Under the pieces are notes generated by a model. It saw only the letters and a list, made by a program, of their open reading frames with translations. It was not told the origin of the DNA and did no database searches. Positions 8,253 to 16,690 of a DNA stretch of 64,000 bases are shown piece after piece. The position numbers and the translations under genes were made by a program. The stretch is taken from the NCBI GenBank assembly GCA_028693555.1, contig JAQUVD010000011.1:1-64000 (forward strand). The letters run 5' to 3'. Within the stretch, counting starts at the first letter, position 1, and the number at the start of each line of letters is the position of its first letter. Source of the DNA: Hespellia sp. Lineage in GTDB: Bacteria > Bacillota > Clostridia > Lachnospirales > Lachnospiraceae.

Positions 8253-9227
8253 TCAATCATAGCCGATAGATATTAGAACACGATCCATTGCTTTTGCCAG
8301 CTTGATAGAAAATTCATTTGAAACAAGCGGTTCTTCTCCATCTATAATACATCTTCCAAACTGCTCTGCTTCCAGTTTATAGTTGCTTGCTACATTTAAT
8401 TGATGAACTTCTTTTTTATTTTCTTTTTTTATTTCATATGTCACCGGCCCGTTTGCATTAAAGGGAATATGGGATTCCAACGTACCCTCTGAACCATAAA
8501 TCACATAGTAGTCACCTCGTTGACCGGAACACATAGCTGATGTCATAACTGCACGTGCCCCTGATGGAAATTTCAAGTAGACAGAAGAATAATCATCCAC
8601 TCCATTGTCCATAAAATCAGCAATCCCCCGAACGTCCTCCGGTTCCTCATCTAGTAGTTGCATAATCAGGCTCAAATTATAACAGCCCTGATCATACGTG
8701 GTTCCCCCAAGTGTTTCTTTTCTCATCCGGATATTTTCTTTTTCCCATTTCTTTACAACAAAAGAACTTTCAATTAAAATGGGTTTCCCGATCACACCTG
8801 AGCGAACTGCCTCAATCGTCTCTCTTGTTGCATTACTTTGCAGGTATGCAAAAGCTTCCATAAGAAGTACATTCTCTTTTTTACACACCTCCACCATTTC
8901 CTCCACTTCTTCTGCCTTTCCGGCAAGTGGTTTTTCACACAAAATATGTTTCTTTTTTTTAGCAGCCTTCAGAACCCATTCGCGATGTAAATCATTGGGA
9001 AGGGGAATATATATTGCTTCAACCTCTACATCATCTAACAGCATATCGTATGAATCATAGGTCTTTTCAAATCCAAATTTGTTCTGAAATGCCAGTATTT
9101 TTTCAGGATTTCTTCCTGCTATTGCATATAATTGACAGTTATCTGCCTCAAGCATTCCCGGAAGTGTATGATTATTTGCGATAGTTGCAGTTCCCAGTAC
9201 TCCCCATTTGATTTTTCTTTTTTTCAT
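8253..9227 (-). CDS. Gfo/Idh/MocA-family sugar dehydrogenase
   Basis: This 324-residue NAD(P)-dependent oxidoreductase has the N-terminal Rossmann motif KWGVLGTATIA, the family lysine in ILCEKPLAG, and the C-terminal catalytic region GGTTYDQGCYN, where Asp/Tyr act with the EKP lysine. Members oxidise or reduce sugars, inositols and sugar acids. The start at MKKRKIKWGV is chosen because GGAGGT lies nine bases before it; an earlier in-frame start would overlap the aldolase gene. It is the last gene of the TctCBA operon and probably acts on the imported sugar acid or a keto intermediate. Confidence 0.88.
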   Translation of the reverse strand: MKKRKIKWGVLGTATIANNHTLPGMLEADNCQLYAIAGRNPEKILAFQNKFGFEKTYDSYDMLLDDVEVEAIYIPLPNDLHREWVLKAAKKKKHILCEKPLAGKAEEVEEMVEVCKKENVLLMEAFAYLQSNATRETIEAVRSGVIGKPILIESSFVVKKWEKENIRMRKETLGGTTYDQGCYNLSLIMQLLDEEPEDVRGIADFMDNGVDDYSSVYLKFPSGARAVMTSAMCSGQRGDYYVIYGSEGTLESHIPFNANGPVTYEIKKENKKEVHQLNVASNYKLEAEQFGRCIIDGEEPLVSNEFSIKLAKAMDRVLISIGYD

Positions 9228-9235
9228 GAAATTTT

Positions 9236-9880
9236 CTACCTCCAAATTTCTTTGATTTGATCTACGTATTGTTCTGCATTCTTTCGGATTGCATCAAAAT
9301 TCATATCTGGACTAATCAGATTTGAACCAATGCCAAATCCCGCTGCTCCCATCCGTGCAAATTCTTTCATATTGGTAAGATCAACTCCTCCCACCGCAAA
9401 TATTTCCAACTGTTTGAGTGAACTTTTCATATCCTTGAGGTAAGAAGCCCCCATCCTCCCTGCCGGGAAAAGTTTTACGATGTCTGCACCGGCATTCCAC
9501 GCTGCAACAGCTTCACTCGGCGTTAGCACTCCCGGAAGCGAAGCCATCTTCAATTCCTTCGTTTTACGTATAACATCATCGTCTACATTTGGCGAAATGA
9601 TATATTCCGCGCCTGCATAATATGCATCTGTAACCTGCTGCACCGTGAGAACTGTCCCCGCGCCAATTCTCATCTTTGCACCAAAATAGCGAGAGCCCTT
9701 CTCAATACATCGAAGTGTGTCTTTTGAAGCTTCTTCATCCGCGGGATTAAACGTAATTTCAGCCAAAACGATTCCGCCTTCATAAAGTGCCTCTAATACC
9801 GCTTCAATCCTTTCGCTTGAAATTCCTCGTAAAACAGCAATCAAACGTTCTTTTTTTATAAAATCAACTATCGTATTCAT
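9236..9880 (-). CDS. eda: KDPG/KHG aldolase
   Basis: This 214-residue class I aldolase cleaves 2-keto-3-deoxy-6-phosphogluconate to pyruvate and glyceraldehyde 3-phosphate. The Schiff-base lysine is Lys136 in ADIVKLFPA, and the acid/base glutamate is Glu41 in LAEITFN. The phosphate-binding glycines appear in AVGGVDL and GIGSN. Paired with the PfkB-type kinase upstream, it completes an Entner-Doudoroff-type lower branch for uronate- or aldonate-derived ketodeoxy acids. It lies 15 bases after the dehydrogenase gene, inside the operon. Confidence 0.92.
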   Translation of the reverse strand: MNTIVDFIKKERLIAVLRGISSERIEAVLEALYEGGIVLAEITFNPADEEASKDTLRCIEKGSRYFGAKMRIGAGTVLTVQQVTDAYYAGAEYIISPNVDDDVIRKTKELKMASLPGVLTPSEAVAAWNAGADIVKLFPAGRMGASYLKDMKSSLKQLEIFAVGGVDLTNMKEFARMGAAGFGIGSNLISPDMNFDAIRKNAEQYVDQIKEIWR

Positions 9881-9895
9881 ACTCCCTCGCCTTCT

Positions 9896-10858
9896 TTATG
9901 GGTTTACACAATTTACAATGATTCCTGCTGAAAATTTATTCGCGTTTTCAACTGCAATATTTAACAATCTGCTTCTTGACTCTTTAGGAGCCCATGAAAT
10001 ATGTGGTGTTATAATAATATTCTTTGCATCTAAAAGTACATTCATATGTTGAATTGGTTCTGTTGATACAACATCCAATGCAGCACCACCTACTTTTCCG
10101 CTGTTAAGAGCTTCTGCCAGATCTTCTTCAACAATCAGTGGACCTCTTGAGTTATTAATAATCAGTACGCCGTCTTTCATTTTTTCTATATTGCTCTTAT
10201 TGACAATTCCTTGTGTTTCAGGAAATAATGGACAATGAAGCGCAATAACATCCGAAGCTGCCAGAACAGTATCTAAATCTGTATATTTACATGTTTTAGA
10301 TTCGAGTTTCGGATTCTGATATGCATCATATGCAAGTACATTCATTCCCATAGCCTGCGCAATTCGTCCCGTTCCCTGTCCGATCCTGCCAAACCCAATA
10401 ATTCCCATTGTCTTGCCAGCTAATTCTATTAAGGGATGTTTCCAGAAACACCAATCAGCATTGTTTTCCCATTCCCCATTTTTCACTGCATCAGAATGCT
10501 CTCCTATGTGATGGCACAGTTCCAACAGAAGCGCAATTGCAAATTGAGATACCGCATCTGTTCCATATGTAGGTATATTCGTAACCACAATTCCTTTTTC
10601 CCTGGCTGCATCCACATCTACAATATTATACCCCGTTGCAAGCACTCCAATATATTTCATGTCAGGACACTGTTCCATTGTTTCCTTTGTAATAGGTGTT
10701 TTATTCGTAAAAACAAACTTCGCATTTCCAATGCGTTCTACAATGTCCTCTTTTACTGTTCGATCATAAACCACAAGGTTCCCTATTTTTTCCAGACCTT
10801 CCCAACTTAAATCTCCTGGATTTAACGTATATCCATCTAACACTACTAATTCCATCAT
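9896..10858 (-). CDS. D-2-hydroxyacid dehydrogenase (glycerate dehydrogenase-like)
   Basis: This 320-residue enzyme has the D-isomer hydroxyacid dehydrogenase plan: a substrate-binding N-terminus, the NAD motif GIIGFGRIG near residue 155, and the catalytic Arg (NNSRGPLI), Glu (VSTEPI) and His (TPHISW). The closest functional type by pattern is hydroxypyruvate/glyoxylate or glycerate dehydrogenase. Its start overlaps the stop of the HpcH-type aldolase gene as ATGA. A simple job would be reducing the hydroxy- or keto-acid fragment released by that aldolase, for example tartronate semialdehyde or hydroxypyruvate to glycerate, but substrate is not shown. Confidence 0.85.
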   Translation of the reverse strand: MMELVVLDGYTLNPGDLSWEGLEKIGNLVVYDRTVKEDIVERIGNAKFVFTNKTPITKETMEQCPDMKYIGVLATGYNIVDVDAAREKGIVVTNIPTYGTDAVSQFAIALLLELCHHIGEHSDAVKNGEWENNADWCFWKHPLIELAGKTMGIIGFGRIGQGTGRIAQAMGMNVLAYDAYQNPKLESKTCKYTDLDTVLAASDVIALHCPLFPETQGIVNKSNIEKMKDGVLIINNSRGPLIVEEDLAEALNSGKVGGAALDVVSTEPIQHMNVLLDAKNIIITPHISWAPKESRSRLLNIAVENANKFSAGIIVNCVNP

Positions 10859-11637
10859 TGCACCTCCGTATTTTCAACAATATATGTCTGATCCACTTTT
10901 GCACCAGCAATCATTAATGATACATCACTTCCACACATATTCATTTGATACCCTCGATTAATCCATTTCACTGTTTGTTCTTTTCCTCCAAAATGAACCC
11001 CCGCATACTTACCAGCTGCTTGAGCTGCATTCACAATTTTCTGTAATGCAGTTTCCATCGTCTCACTGTTAAACTGACCTAAAATTCCATAATCTTGTGA
11101 CATATCGTTTGGTCCAACAAATGCAATATCAATTCCTTCCACAGCTATAATGTCTTCTACATGATTGACACCCTTCTTAGACTCTATCTGACATAATAGA
11201 ATAGTATCCTTATTTGCCTGCTCCATATACTCTTTTCCATTTACCTTCTGATAACCAGTATGCGGTCTTGACAGAGATACTCCGCGGTCTCCAAGCGGTG
11301 CATATTTTGAATACTTCACTAAAAGTTCTGCCTGCTCCTTTGTTTCTGTATTAGGCAGAAGTAATCCGTTTGCCCCCATTTCTACAAATTTCAAAACAAG
11401 TTCTCTTCGAATCTCCGCAATACGTACAATCGCAGGAATTCCTATCCCTCGTGCTACATTAATGATTCTGGCTACCTCTCCATATTCAAAACAGCCATGT
11501 TCACAATCAATTATAAAGAAATCATAACCTGCAACCTGCAAAATTCTTGCGATATCCGGATTTTGAAATGTCGTGACCATTGTTCCTATAATCCGTTCTC
11601 CATTTTTTAATTTATTTTTAAGCTCTGCCATCTTCAT
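10855..11637 (-). CDS. HpcH/HpaI-family aldolase
   Basis: This is a class II, metal-dependent aldolase of about 260 residues of the HpcH/HpaI (YfaU, GarL) family, which splits 2-keto-3-deoxy acids to pyruvate plus an aldehyde. Visible residues include FFIIDCEHG, the substrate arginine in IVRIAE, the metal glutamate in CQIESKKG and the metal aspartate in AFVGPNDMS. I place the start at MKMAELKNKL, where AAGGAAG lies eight bases upstream; an upstream in-frame ATG has no ribosome site. It overlaps the end of the isomerase gene by about 20 bases and the next gene by four. Confidence 0.85.
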   Translation of the reverse strand: MKMAELKNKLKNGERIIGTMVTTFQNPDIARILQVAGYDFFIIDCEHGCFEYGEVARIINVARGIGIPAIVRIAEIRRELVLKFVEMGANGLLLPNTETKEQAELLVKYSKYAPLGDRGVSLSRPHTGYQKVNGKEYMEQANKDTILLCQIESKKGVNHVEDIIAVEGIDIAFVGPNDMSQDYGILGQFNSETMETALQKIVNAAQAAGKYAGVHFGGKEQTVKWINRGYQMNMCGSDVSLMIAGAKVDQTYIVENTEVQ

Positions 11638-12481
11638 CTTTATTCTTCCTTTCCAAATATAAAATACTTTTCTCAACCATTTCATTCATACGATTTAAAT
11701 CTTTTTGTTGTGGTATTTCCAGACAGACCCACGTATCTGGATTTGTTTTCGCAAACATCTTCATCAATTTTATTACATCAAAATCTGCATGATCCTCCAA
11801 CGCCGGAATCAGTTTATGATTTCTTGTCTGTTTCATATGGTAATAAAAAATACGTTTTGAAAACTTTTGATAATAAGAAATCAATTCCGCTTCCATTGGA
11901 TTAATTACTGTTGTCTCTGTCGTAAAGTTTGCGGCATCAAAGGTAACGCTCATTTCGGGAAGGCGTAACAAGATATCTTCCATCCCAAAATAAGTTTTTC
12001 CATCCCCTTTGATTGGTTCCATAGAATTCTCAAAACAAAGAAAAATTTCCAGTTCTTTTGCTGTTTTAATATATAACTTTAAAACATGAATAATTTTATT
12101 CATTTCTTCTTCTGAATACCCTTTTTTTCCTGCAATAGCCTGCGCTGCAATCAATACTCTGCAACAGGTCCCTTTTCCAAACATCACTGCTCTTCGCATT
12201 CCTTCATAAAATCTTTCATCCTCTTCAAATACATTTCCATTATCCCATGAATAATGGATTCTGATTTGATAAGAATCTGCAATTTTCTTGATTGTTTTGA
12301 GAGTTTCTATTGACATCATCACCTCAGGATCGCGAACTTCAACCCAGCTAAATCCTCTCTCTGCCGCCTGAATAATTAAATCCTTTAACGAAATTTCCTG
12401 TTTTTCCAATACCTGTTTATAGCAGTTCGTCGCAAGTCCTATTCCTGTTTTTATTCCTTTATACGATACAAGTTTCTTCAT
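11618..12481 (-). CDS. Sugar phosphate isomerase/epimerase (xylose isomerase-like TIM barrel)
   Basis: This 287-residue protein has the AP-endonuclease-2/xylose-isomerase-like barrel. Marks of the fold are GFSWVEVRDP early on, LCFENSME, SVTFDAANF, a late HMKQTRNH and VCLEIPQQ, which supply the usual Glu/Asp/His metal ligands. Members isomerise or epimerise sugars, or dehydrate keto-inositols. The ATG has GGAGAAT upstream and overlaps the kinase gene's 3' end. Within this operon it may convert the imported acid into a 2-keto form. The exact reaction cannot be read from the sequence. Confidence 0.75.
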   Translation of the reverse strand: MKKLVSYKGIKTGIGLATNCYKQVLEKQEISLKDLIIQAAERGFSWVEVRDPEVMMSIETLKTIKKIADSYQIRIHYSWDNGNVFEEDERFYEGMRRAVMFGKGTCCRVLIAAQAIAGKKGYSEEEMNKIIHVLKLYIKTAKELEIFLCFENSMEPIKGDGKTYFGMEDILLRLPEMSVTFDAANFTTETTVINPMEAELISYYQKFSKRIFYYHMKQTRNHKLIPALEDHADFDVIKLMKMFAKTNPDTWVCLEIPQQKDLNRMNEMVEKSILYLERKNKDEDGRA

Positions 12482-13466
12482 ATAGATTCTCCGTTTCCAG
12501 ACTCACTTTACAGGGATCTCCTTTTACAAATTCCTCAATTTCCTTCATATTCGGAAGTGCTCTGCCTATTGATCCCTGCTTTGTAACAGCAAGCGCGCCT
12601 GCACAATTACAATAAATTGCTATTTTTTCCAGATCCCAGCCTTCCTGAATACCATAAACCAGCATTGATGCAAAAGTATCTCCCGCACCAGTTGGATCGA
12701 TAGCATGAACCTTCAATGCACTGACTGAGACAACCTTTTTCCCATCACTTAAAATTGCTCCATTTGCATCTTTCGTCAATGCAATAATTTTCGGACCTTT
12801 TTTATGCAATTCTTTTAAAATTTCCATCGAATCTTCTTTTTTTGTAATAAACTGTGCCTCTTCTAATGTTGGCGCAATGACATCTGCTGTTGCGATTCCA
12901 TGATAGAGTCTTTCAATTGCATCATCACTTTTCATTACCTCTTTGCGAATATTCGGGTCAAACGAAACCAGCACACCATTTTCTTTTGCAATGTTTATAC
13001 ATTTCTCACATGCTTTTCTCATGCTTTCACTCAGTTCAAGAAGCATTCCAGAATAGTGAATTGCACTTGCGGATTTTATGTACTCCTCATCTACATCTTC
13101 TGGCCCAAACATACTTCCTACTGATTTATCCCGATAGTATTGAAAATTTCTTCCATCCTGAAGGTTCTCCAAGAACGAAAGACCTATCTGTCCCTGCGAA
13201 GAGACTACCACTCTAGAAAGATCCACTCCTTCTTTTTGCATCACTTTATATGCAAACTGACTGAGGGCGTCCGAGCCGATTTTCCCTATAAATGCAGCAC
13301 GATCGCAAATATTTGCGTTTGCGCAGGCAAAGATCCCTGATGAGCCGCTTGCTGTTTTTAAAATACTGCCCTCTTCATTTATTTTCAAATTCGGTTCTAC
13401 GGGAATGAACTCTACAAGAAGTTCTCCAATAGAAACAATTTTTCCCTTTGGGTTATTCACCTTCAT
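12459..13466 (-). CDS. PfkB-family sugar kinase, likely 2-keto-3-deoxygluconate kinase
   Basis: This 335-residue ribokinase-fold enzyme has the PfkB first signature around SGSSGIFACANAN and the second, catalytic DPTGAGDTFAS. The pairing with KDPG aldolase in the same operon argues for 2-keto-3-deoxygluconate as substrate (KdgK role), giving KDPG; fructokinase remains possible. The start is set at MKVNNPKGKIV, preceded by GTGAGGTGG, and overlaps the TctA stop by about 14 bases. Confidence 0.8.
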   Translation of the reverse strand: MKVNNPKGKIVSIGELLVEFIPVEPNLKINEEGSILKTASGSSGIFACANANICDRAAFIGKIGSDALSQFAYKVMQKEGVDLSRVVVSSQGQIGLSFLENLQDGRNFQYYRDKSVGSMFGPEDVDEEYIKSASAIHYSGMLLELSESMRKACEKCINIAKENGVLVSFDPNIRKEVMKSDDAIERLYHGIATADVIAPTLEEAQFITKKEDSMEILKELHKKGPKIIALTKDANGAILSDGKKVVSVSALKVHAIDPTGAGDTFASMLVYGIQEGWDLEKIAIYCNCAGALAVTKQGSIGRALPNMKEIEEFVKGDPCKVSLETENLYEETCIV

Positions 13467-14955
13467 GTGCCACCTCACTTTTTTTACCTTTCTTAACAAT
13501 TCTCATAATAAACGGGCCAATCAAGGCAGCACAGGTAAATACAATTAATACAAGCGAAATCGGGCTTGTGAAAAACACCCCAAAAGAGCCACTTGAAAGT
13601 GCCAATGCTCGTCTTAAATTTGATTCTGCCATAGAACCCAGAATCAGCCCCAAAATCAATGGCGGAAGTGGAAAATCACATCTTTTTAGAAAGAATCCGA
13701 CCACACCACAAATCAACATAATAATTACATCAAAAACAGAGTTATTAATTGCATAAGAACCAACCAGTGAGAGAATCATAATTGCAATCCAAATATACTC
13801 TTTTTTGAAGTTTAGCAACATCGCAGATGCTTTTGCCGTTGCCAGTCCAAATACTAAAATGACAATATTTGCAATAATCATCATGATCATTATTTTATAA
13901 ACAAAAGGCCTGTCATCCACAAACATCATTGGTCCTGGCTGCAATCCATACATCATTAATGAACCAATCAACACTGCGGTAACTGCATCTCCAGGAATTC
14001 CAAGAGTCATCATTGTTGTCATTGCTCCACCTATAATGCCATTGTTAGACACACATGTAACCGCCAGACCTTCCTCTGAACCTTTTCCATAATTTTCCTT
14101 ATCTTTTGAAACTTTTTTTGCCTGGTCCCAACAGATAATAGATGCAATATCACCACCTGCACCTGGAATTGCTCCAATCACTGTTGAAAACAGTGCACAT
14201 ATAAACGTAATTGGTGCAAACGTTCTAAACTGTTTCCATGTTGGAAGGATACGCCCAATCTTTGTTTTCTCTTTCTTTTCAAGCACACTCGAAGAATCAA
14301 AAATCTGCGTCAGTACCTCACCAAACCCAAATAATCCAATCATAACTGCCACATAAGGAATTCCTTGCAATAAATCCATGTTCCCCATCGTGAAACGTGG
14401 ATAGGCATACATCGAATCCAGTCCGACTGTTGCCAGTAAGAACCCAAAGCATCCCATCATAATTCCTTTTATGATTGATTTTTCAGAAATACCGATAATC
14501 ATCGATAAACCAAATAATGCAAGAGCAAAATATTCAGCAGGTCCAAATTTTAATGCAAATTTCGCGATTGGAAAAGCTGCAATCATCAGAATGATTGAAC
14601 TTATGATTCCACCAATTACAGAGTAAATTGTATTAATTCCAAGAGCCAGCCCTGCCTGTCCTCTTTTTGTCATTGCGTATCCATCCAGTGTTGTCATAAT
14701 AGATGCCGGAGTTCCCGGGGTATTCACCAGTATTGCCGAAATACCTCCTGCCCACACACCGGAATTGTATACACCAATCAGCATTGCCAACCCTTGTGCC
14801 GGCTCCAAACTAAATGTAATTGGTGTCAAAATCGAAATCGCCATCACAACAGAAAGACCTGGCAATGCACCAATCAAAGCTCCAACTACCACTCCAATTG
14901 TCATAAAGAGAAGTACATCCGGCGATAAAACTGCGGTTATTGCTTGTATAATCAT
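13453..14955 (-). CDS. tctA: Tripartite tricarboxylate transporter, large permease TctA
   Basis: This 500-residue membrane protein has about 11-12 helices and the TctA signature (YNSGVWAGGISAILVNTPG, then GTPASIMTTLDGYAM) and the related second repeat IPGAGGDIASIICWDQAKK. TctA is the large channel subunit of a secondary transporter driven by ion gradients and fed by a binding protein. Family substrates include citrate, other carboxylates and sugar acids. The neighbours here suggest a sugar acid. It overlaps the kinase gene and follows tctB by 13 bases. Confidence 0.93.
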   Translation of the reverse strand: MIIQAITAVLSPDVLLFMTIGVVVGALIGALPGLSVVMAISILTPITFSLEPAQGLAMLIGVYNSGVWAGGISAILVNTPGTPASIMTTLDGYAMTKRGQAGLALGINTIYSVIGGIISSIILMIAAFPIAKFALKFGPAEYFALALFGLSMIIGISEKSIIKGIMMGCFGFLLATVGLDSMYAYPRFTMGNMDLLQGIPYVAVMIGLFGFGEVLTQIFDSSSVLEKKEKTKIGRILPTWKQFRTFAPITFICALFSTVIGAIPGAGGDIASIICWDQAKKVSKDKENYGKGSEEGLAVTCVSNNGIIGGAMTTMMTLGIPGDAVTAVLIGSLMMYGLQPGPMMFVDDRPFVYKIMIMMIIANIVILVFGLATAKASAMLLNFKKEYIWIAIMILSLVGSYAINNSVFDVIIMLICGVVGFFLKRCDFPLPPLILGLILGSMAESNLRRALALSSGSFGVFFTSPISLVLIVFTCAALIGPFIMRIVKKGKKSEVAHEGE

Positions 14956-14968
14956 TTTTTCTCACCCC

Positions 14969-15418
14969 CTAATTGTTCAGCATTACATTCAGCAGATTCT
15001 GAAAAATAAAATAAATTGCTATGGAAGCAACCACAGCTCCCGGAATATATTTTTTCAAATCCAATCTGAGCACAACACCAATAATACACAAATACACAGC
15101 ACAAATTACAACAAAATGAATGGTTCCCCATAATACGATCATCACAATTGTTGCAACGATAACAATTGCAATTTTTATTAATCCTTGTTTCTGCTCATTT
15201 GTAAATGGTTTTCTTTGATTTTCCGTTTTTCTTAATTTCTGAATTGCCTTTATAATGACTAAAATATTTAACACAAAAATGACAACACATAGTACCTGCG
15301 GGAAAAACCCGGCACCAGGGACACCATCCGATGTCCCTCCCGGAAAAGAAAAGGAGTTTACAAACGCTAAAGCAGATATAATCATTGCAATACCAGATAT
15401 TACAATTTCTCCAATCAT
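14969..15418 (-). CDS. tctB: Tripartite tricarboxylate transporter, small permease TctB
   Basis: This 149-residue protein has four predicted membrane helices and the TctB pattern with FPGGTSDGVPGAGFFPQVLC near residues 25-45. It is the small membrane partner of TctA. Gene order TctC-TctB-TctA is the standard one. Confidence 0.88.
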   Translation of the reverse strand: MIGEIVISGIAMIISALAFVNSFSFPGGTSDGVPGAGFFPQVLCVVIFVLNILVIIKAIQKLRKTENQRKPFTNEQKQGLIKIAIVIVATIVMIVLWGTIHFVVICAVYLCIIGVVLRLDLKKYIPGAVVASIAIYFIFQNLLNVMLNN

Positions 15419-15449
15419 ATCAATTCTCCTTTACAATCATATCAAATGA

Positions 15450-16451
15450 CTATTTCGATAGCAGGCCGGCTTCATCAATTAGATTTTTGTATAGGTCTGT
15501 CTGTCCTGAAATAAATGTTTCGTATTCATCACCGGTTAAAAAAGCTGGTTCCATTCCTCTCTCTGCCAAGAAAGATGCGAAGTCATCTGAATTAACTGCC
15601 TTTTCAAGCGAATCTACAAGTTTATCACGAACTGCCTCATCTAATCCTTTTGGTGCTGCAAATCCACCCCAATGAATCAATGTATAGTCAATTCCTGACT
15701 CTTTTAATGTTGGAACATCAGAGAATACTTCGGCTCTTTCATCTCCCATCGTTGCCAATACCGTCAGTTCCTTTCCATCTACACCAGAGATTAACTCAAT
15801 GGGTGCTGCTACGCAGGCATCCACGTGCCCACCCATCAACGCTGCGATTGATTTGCTTGATCCATCAAATGGTACATGGTTAAAAGTCACACCAGCTGCG
15901 TTCTCAAGTCCAATTGCTCCAAGATGCCAAATAGATCCTGTTCCTGCATTTCCAATCTTTACTTCACCCGGATGATCTTTTGCATATTGAATGAATTCTT
16001 CTATAGTAGAGAAACGATCATCACCGGCTTTGATGACCAGTGCTCCTACAGTTGTATACGCTCTTCCCAGACAATCCAAATCATCTGATGTCAAATCTGC
16101 ATATCCGAGATTTTTTAACATAACCATCTCAACAGGTGTATGCCCAATTGTGTAGCCGTCAGGATTACTTGCCTGTACATATGACATTCCAACAGCCCCG
16201 CTTCCACCCGGCTTATACTGGCATACCATTGTCTGTCCTAAGTCCTTTCCCATCAAATCAGCGATTTCTCTTGAAATCTGATCAGAAAGGCCACCGGCAC
16301 TTGACTGAACAATCATATTCATCTGCTGATTTGGAAAATCAGTTGTCCCGCTATCCGCAGATCCCTTCGATCCTGAATTCGATACACACGCTGTTGATAA
16401 CATTGCAACTCCAATTGCCGCTACTAATACTTGCACTACTCTCTTTTTCAT
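15450..16451 (-). CDS. tctC: Tripartite tricarboxylate transporter, substrate-binding lipoprotein TctC
   Basis: This protein of about 333 residues is a Bug/TctC-type solute receptor. MKKRVVQVLVAAIGVAML with lipobox LSTAC marks a lipoprotein anchored outside the membrane. The conserved ligand-binding parts are visible: NMIVQSSAGGLSDQISREIA, MVCQYKPGGSGAVGMSYV, FNHVPFDGSSKSIAALMGG and DVPTLKESG. It is the first gene of the operon. The start follows AAAGGAG; an upstream ATG lies in the leader with no ribosome site. Confidence 0.92.
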   Translation of the reverse strand: MKKRVVQVLVAAIGVAMLSTACVSNSGSKGSADSGTTDFPNQQMNMIVQSSAGGLSDQISREIADLMGKDLGQTMVCQYKPGGSGAVGMSYVQASNPDGYTIGHTPVEMVMLKNLGYADLTSDDLDCLGRAYTTVGALVIKAGDDRFSTIEEFIQYAKDHPGEVKIGNAGTGSIWHLGAIGLENAAGVTFNHVPFDGSSKSIAALMGGHVDACVAAPIELISGVDGKELTVLATMGDERAEVFSDVPTLKESGIDYTLIHWGGFAAPKGLDEAVRDKLVDSLEKAVNSDDFASFLAERGMEPAFLTGDEYETFISGQTDLYKNLIDEAGLLSK

Positions 16452-16475
16452 TTTTTTCTCCTTTTGATTTAAATT

Positions 16476-16549
16476 ATTAATGGTATTTCGCAATTAATAA
16501 TTAATATTTTTAATAACTTCATTTTATCATTTTCATTTTTCAAAGTCAA
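16476..16549 (-). promoter_or_regulatory. tct operon promoter with ATTAAT operators
   Basis: Reading left: -35 TTGACT (16544-16549), 17-bp spacer, -10 TAAAAT (16521-16526). Three ATTAAT hexamers follow downstream of the -10 at 16500-16505, 16493-16498 and 16476-16481, across the start site and leader. That position suits a repressor, most simply the divergent LacI-type protein. Confidence 0.65.
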
Positions 16550-16614
16550 TATTGTATGATTATTCTAAATTCACAAATTATTTCATCATTTTTTATTCAC
16601 TATCACCAAAAATT

Positions 16615-16673
16615 ATTAATTCACTGTTGACATTTATTAATTATTCATTTATAATATTAATTATATTATTAAT
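16615..16673 (+). promoter_or_regulatory. lacI-type regulator promoter, perfect consensus, with ATTAAT operators
   Basis: TTGACA (16627-16632), 17-bp spacer, TATAAT (16650-16655): a perfect sigma-A promoter. ATTAAT hexamers sit at 16615, inside the spacer at 16636, and downstream at 16656 and 16668, so the regulator may repress itself. Confidence 0.7.
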
Positions 16674-16690
16674 AGGAGAGATTTATTATT

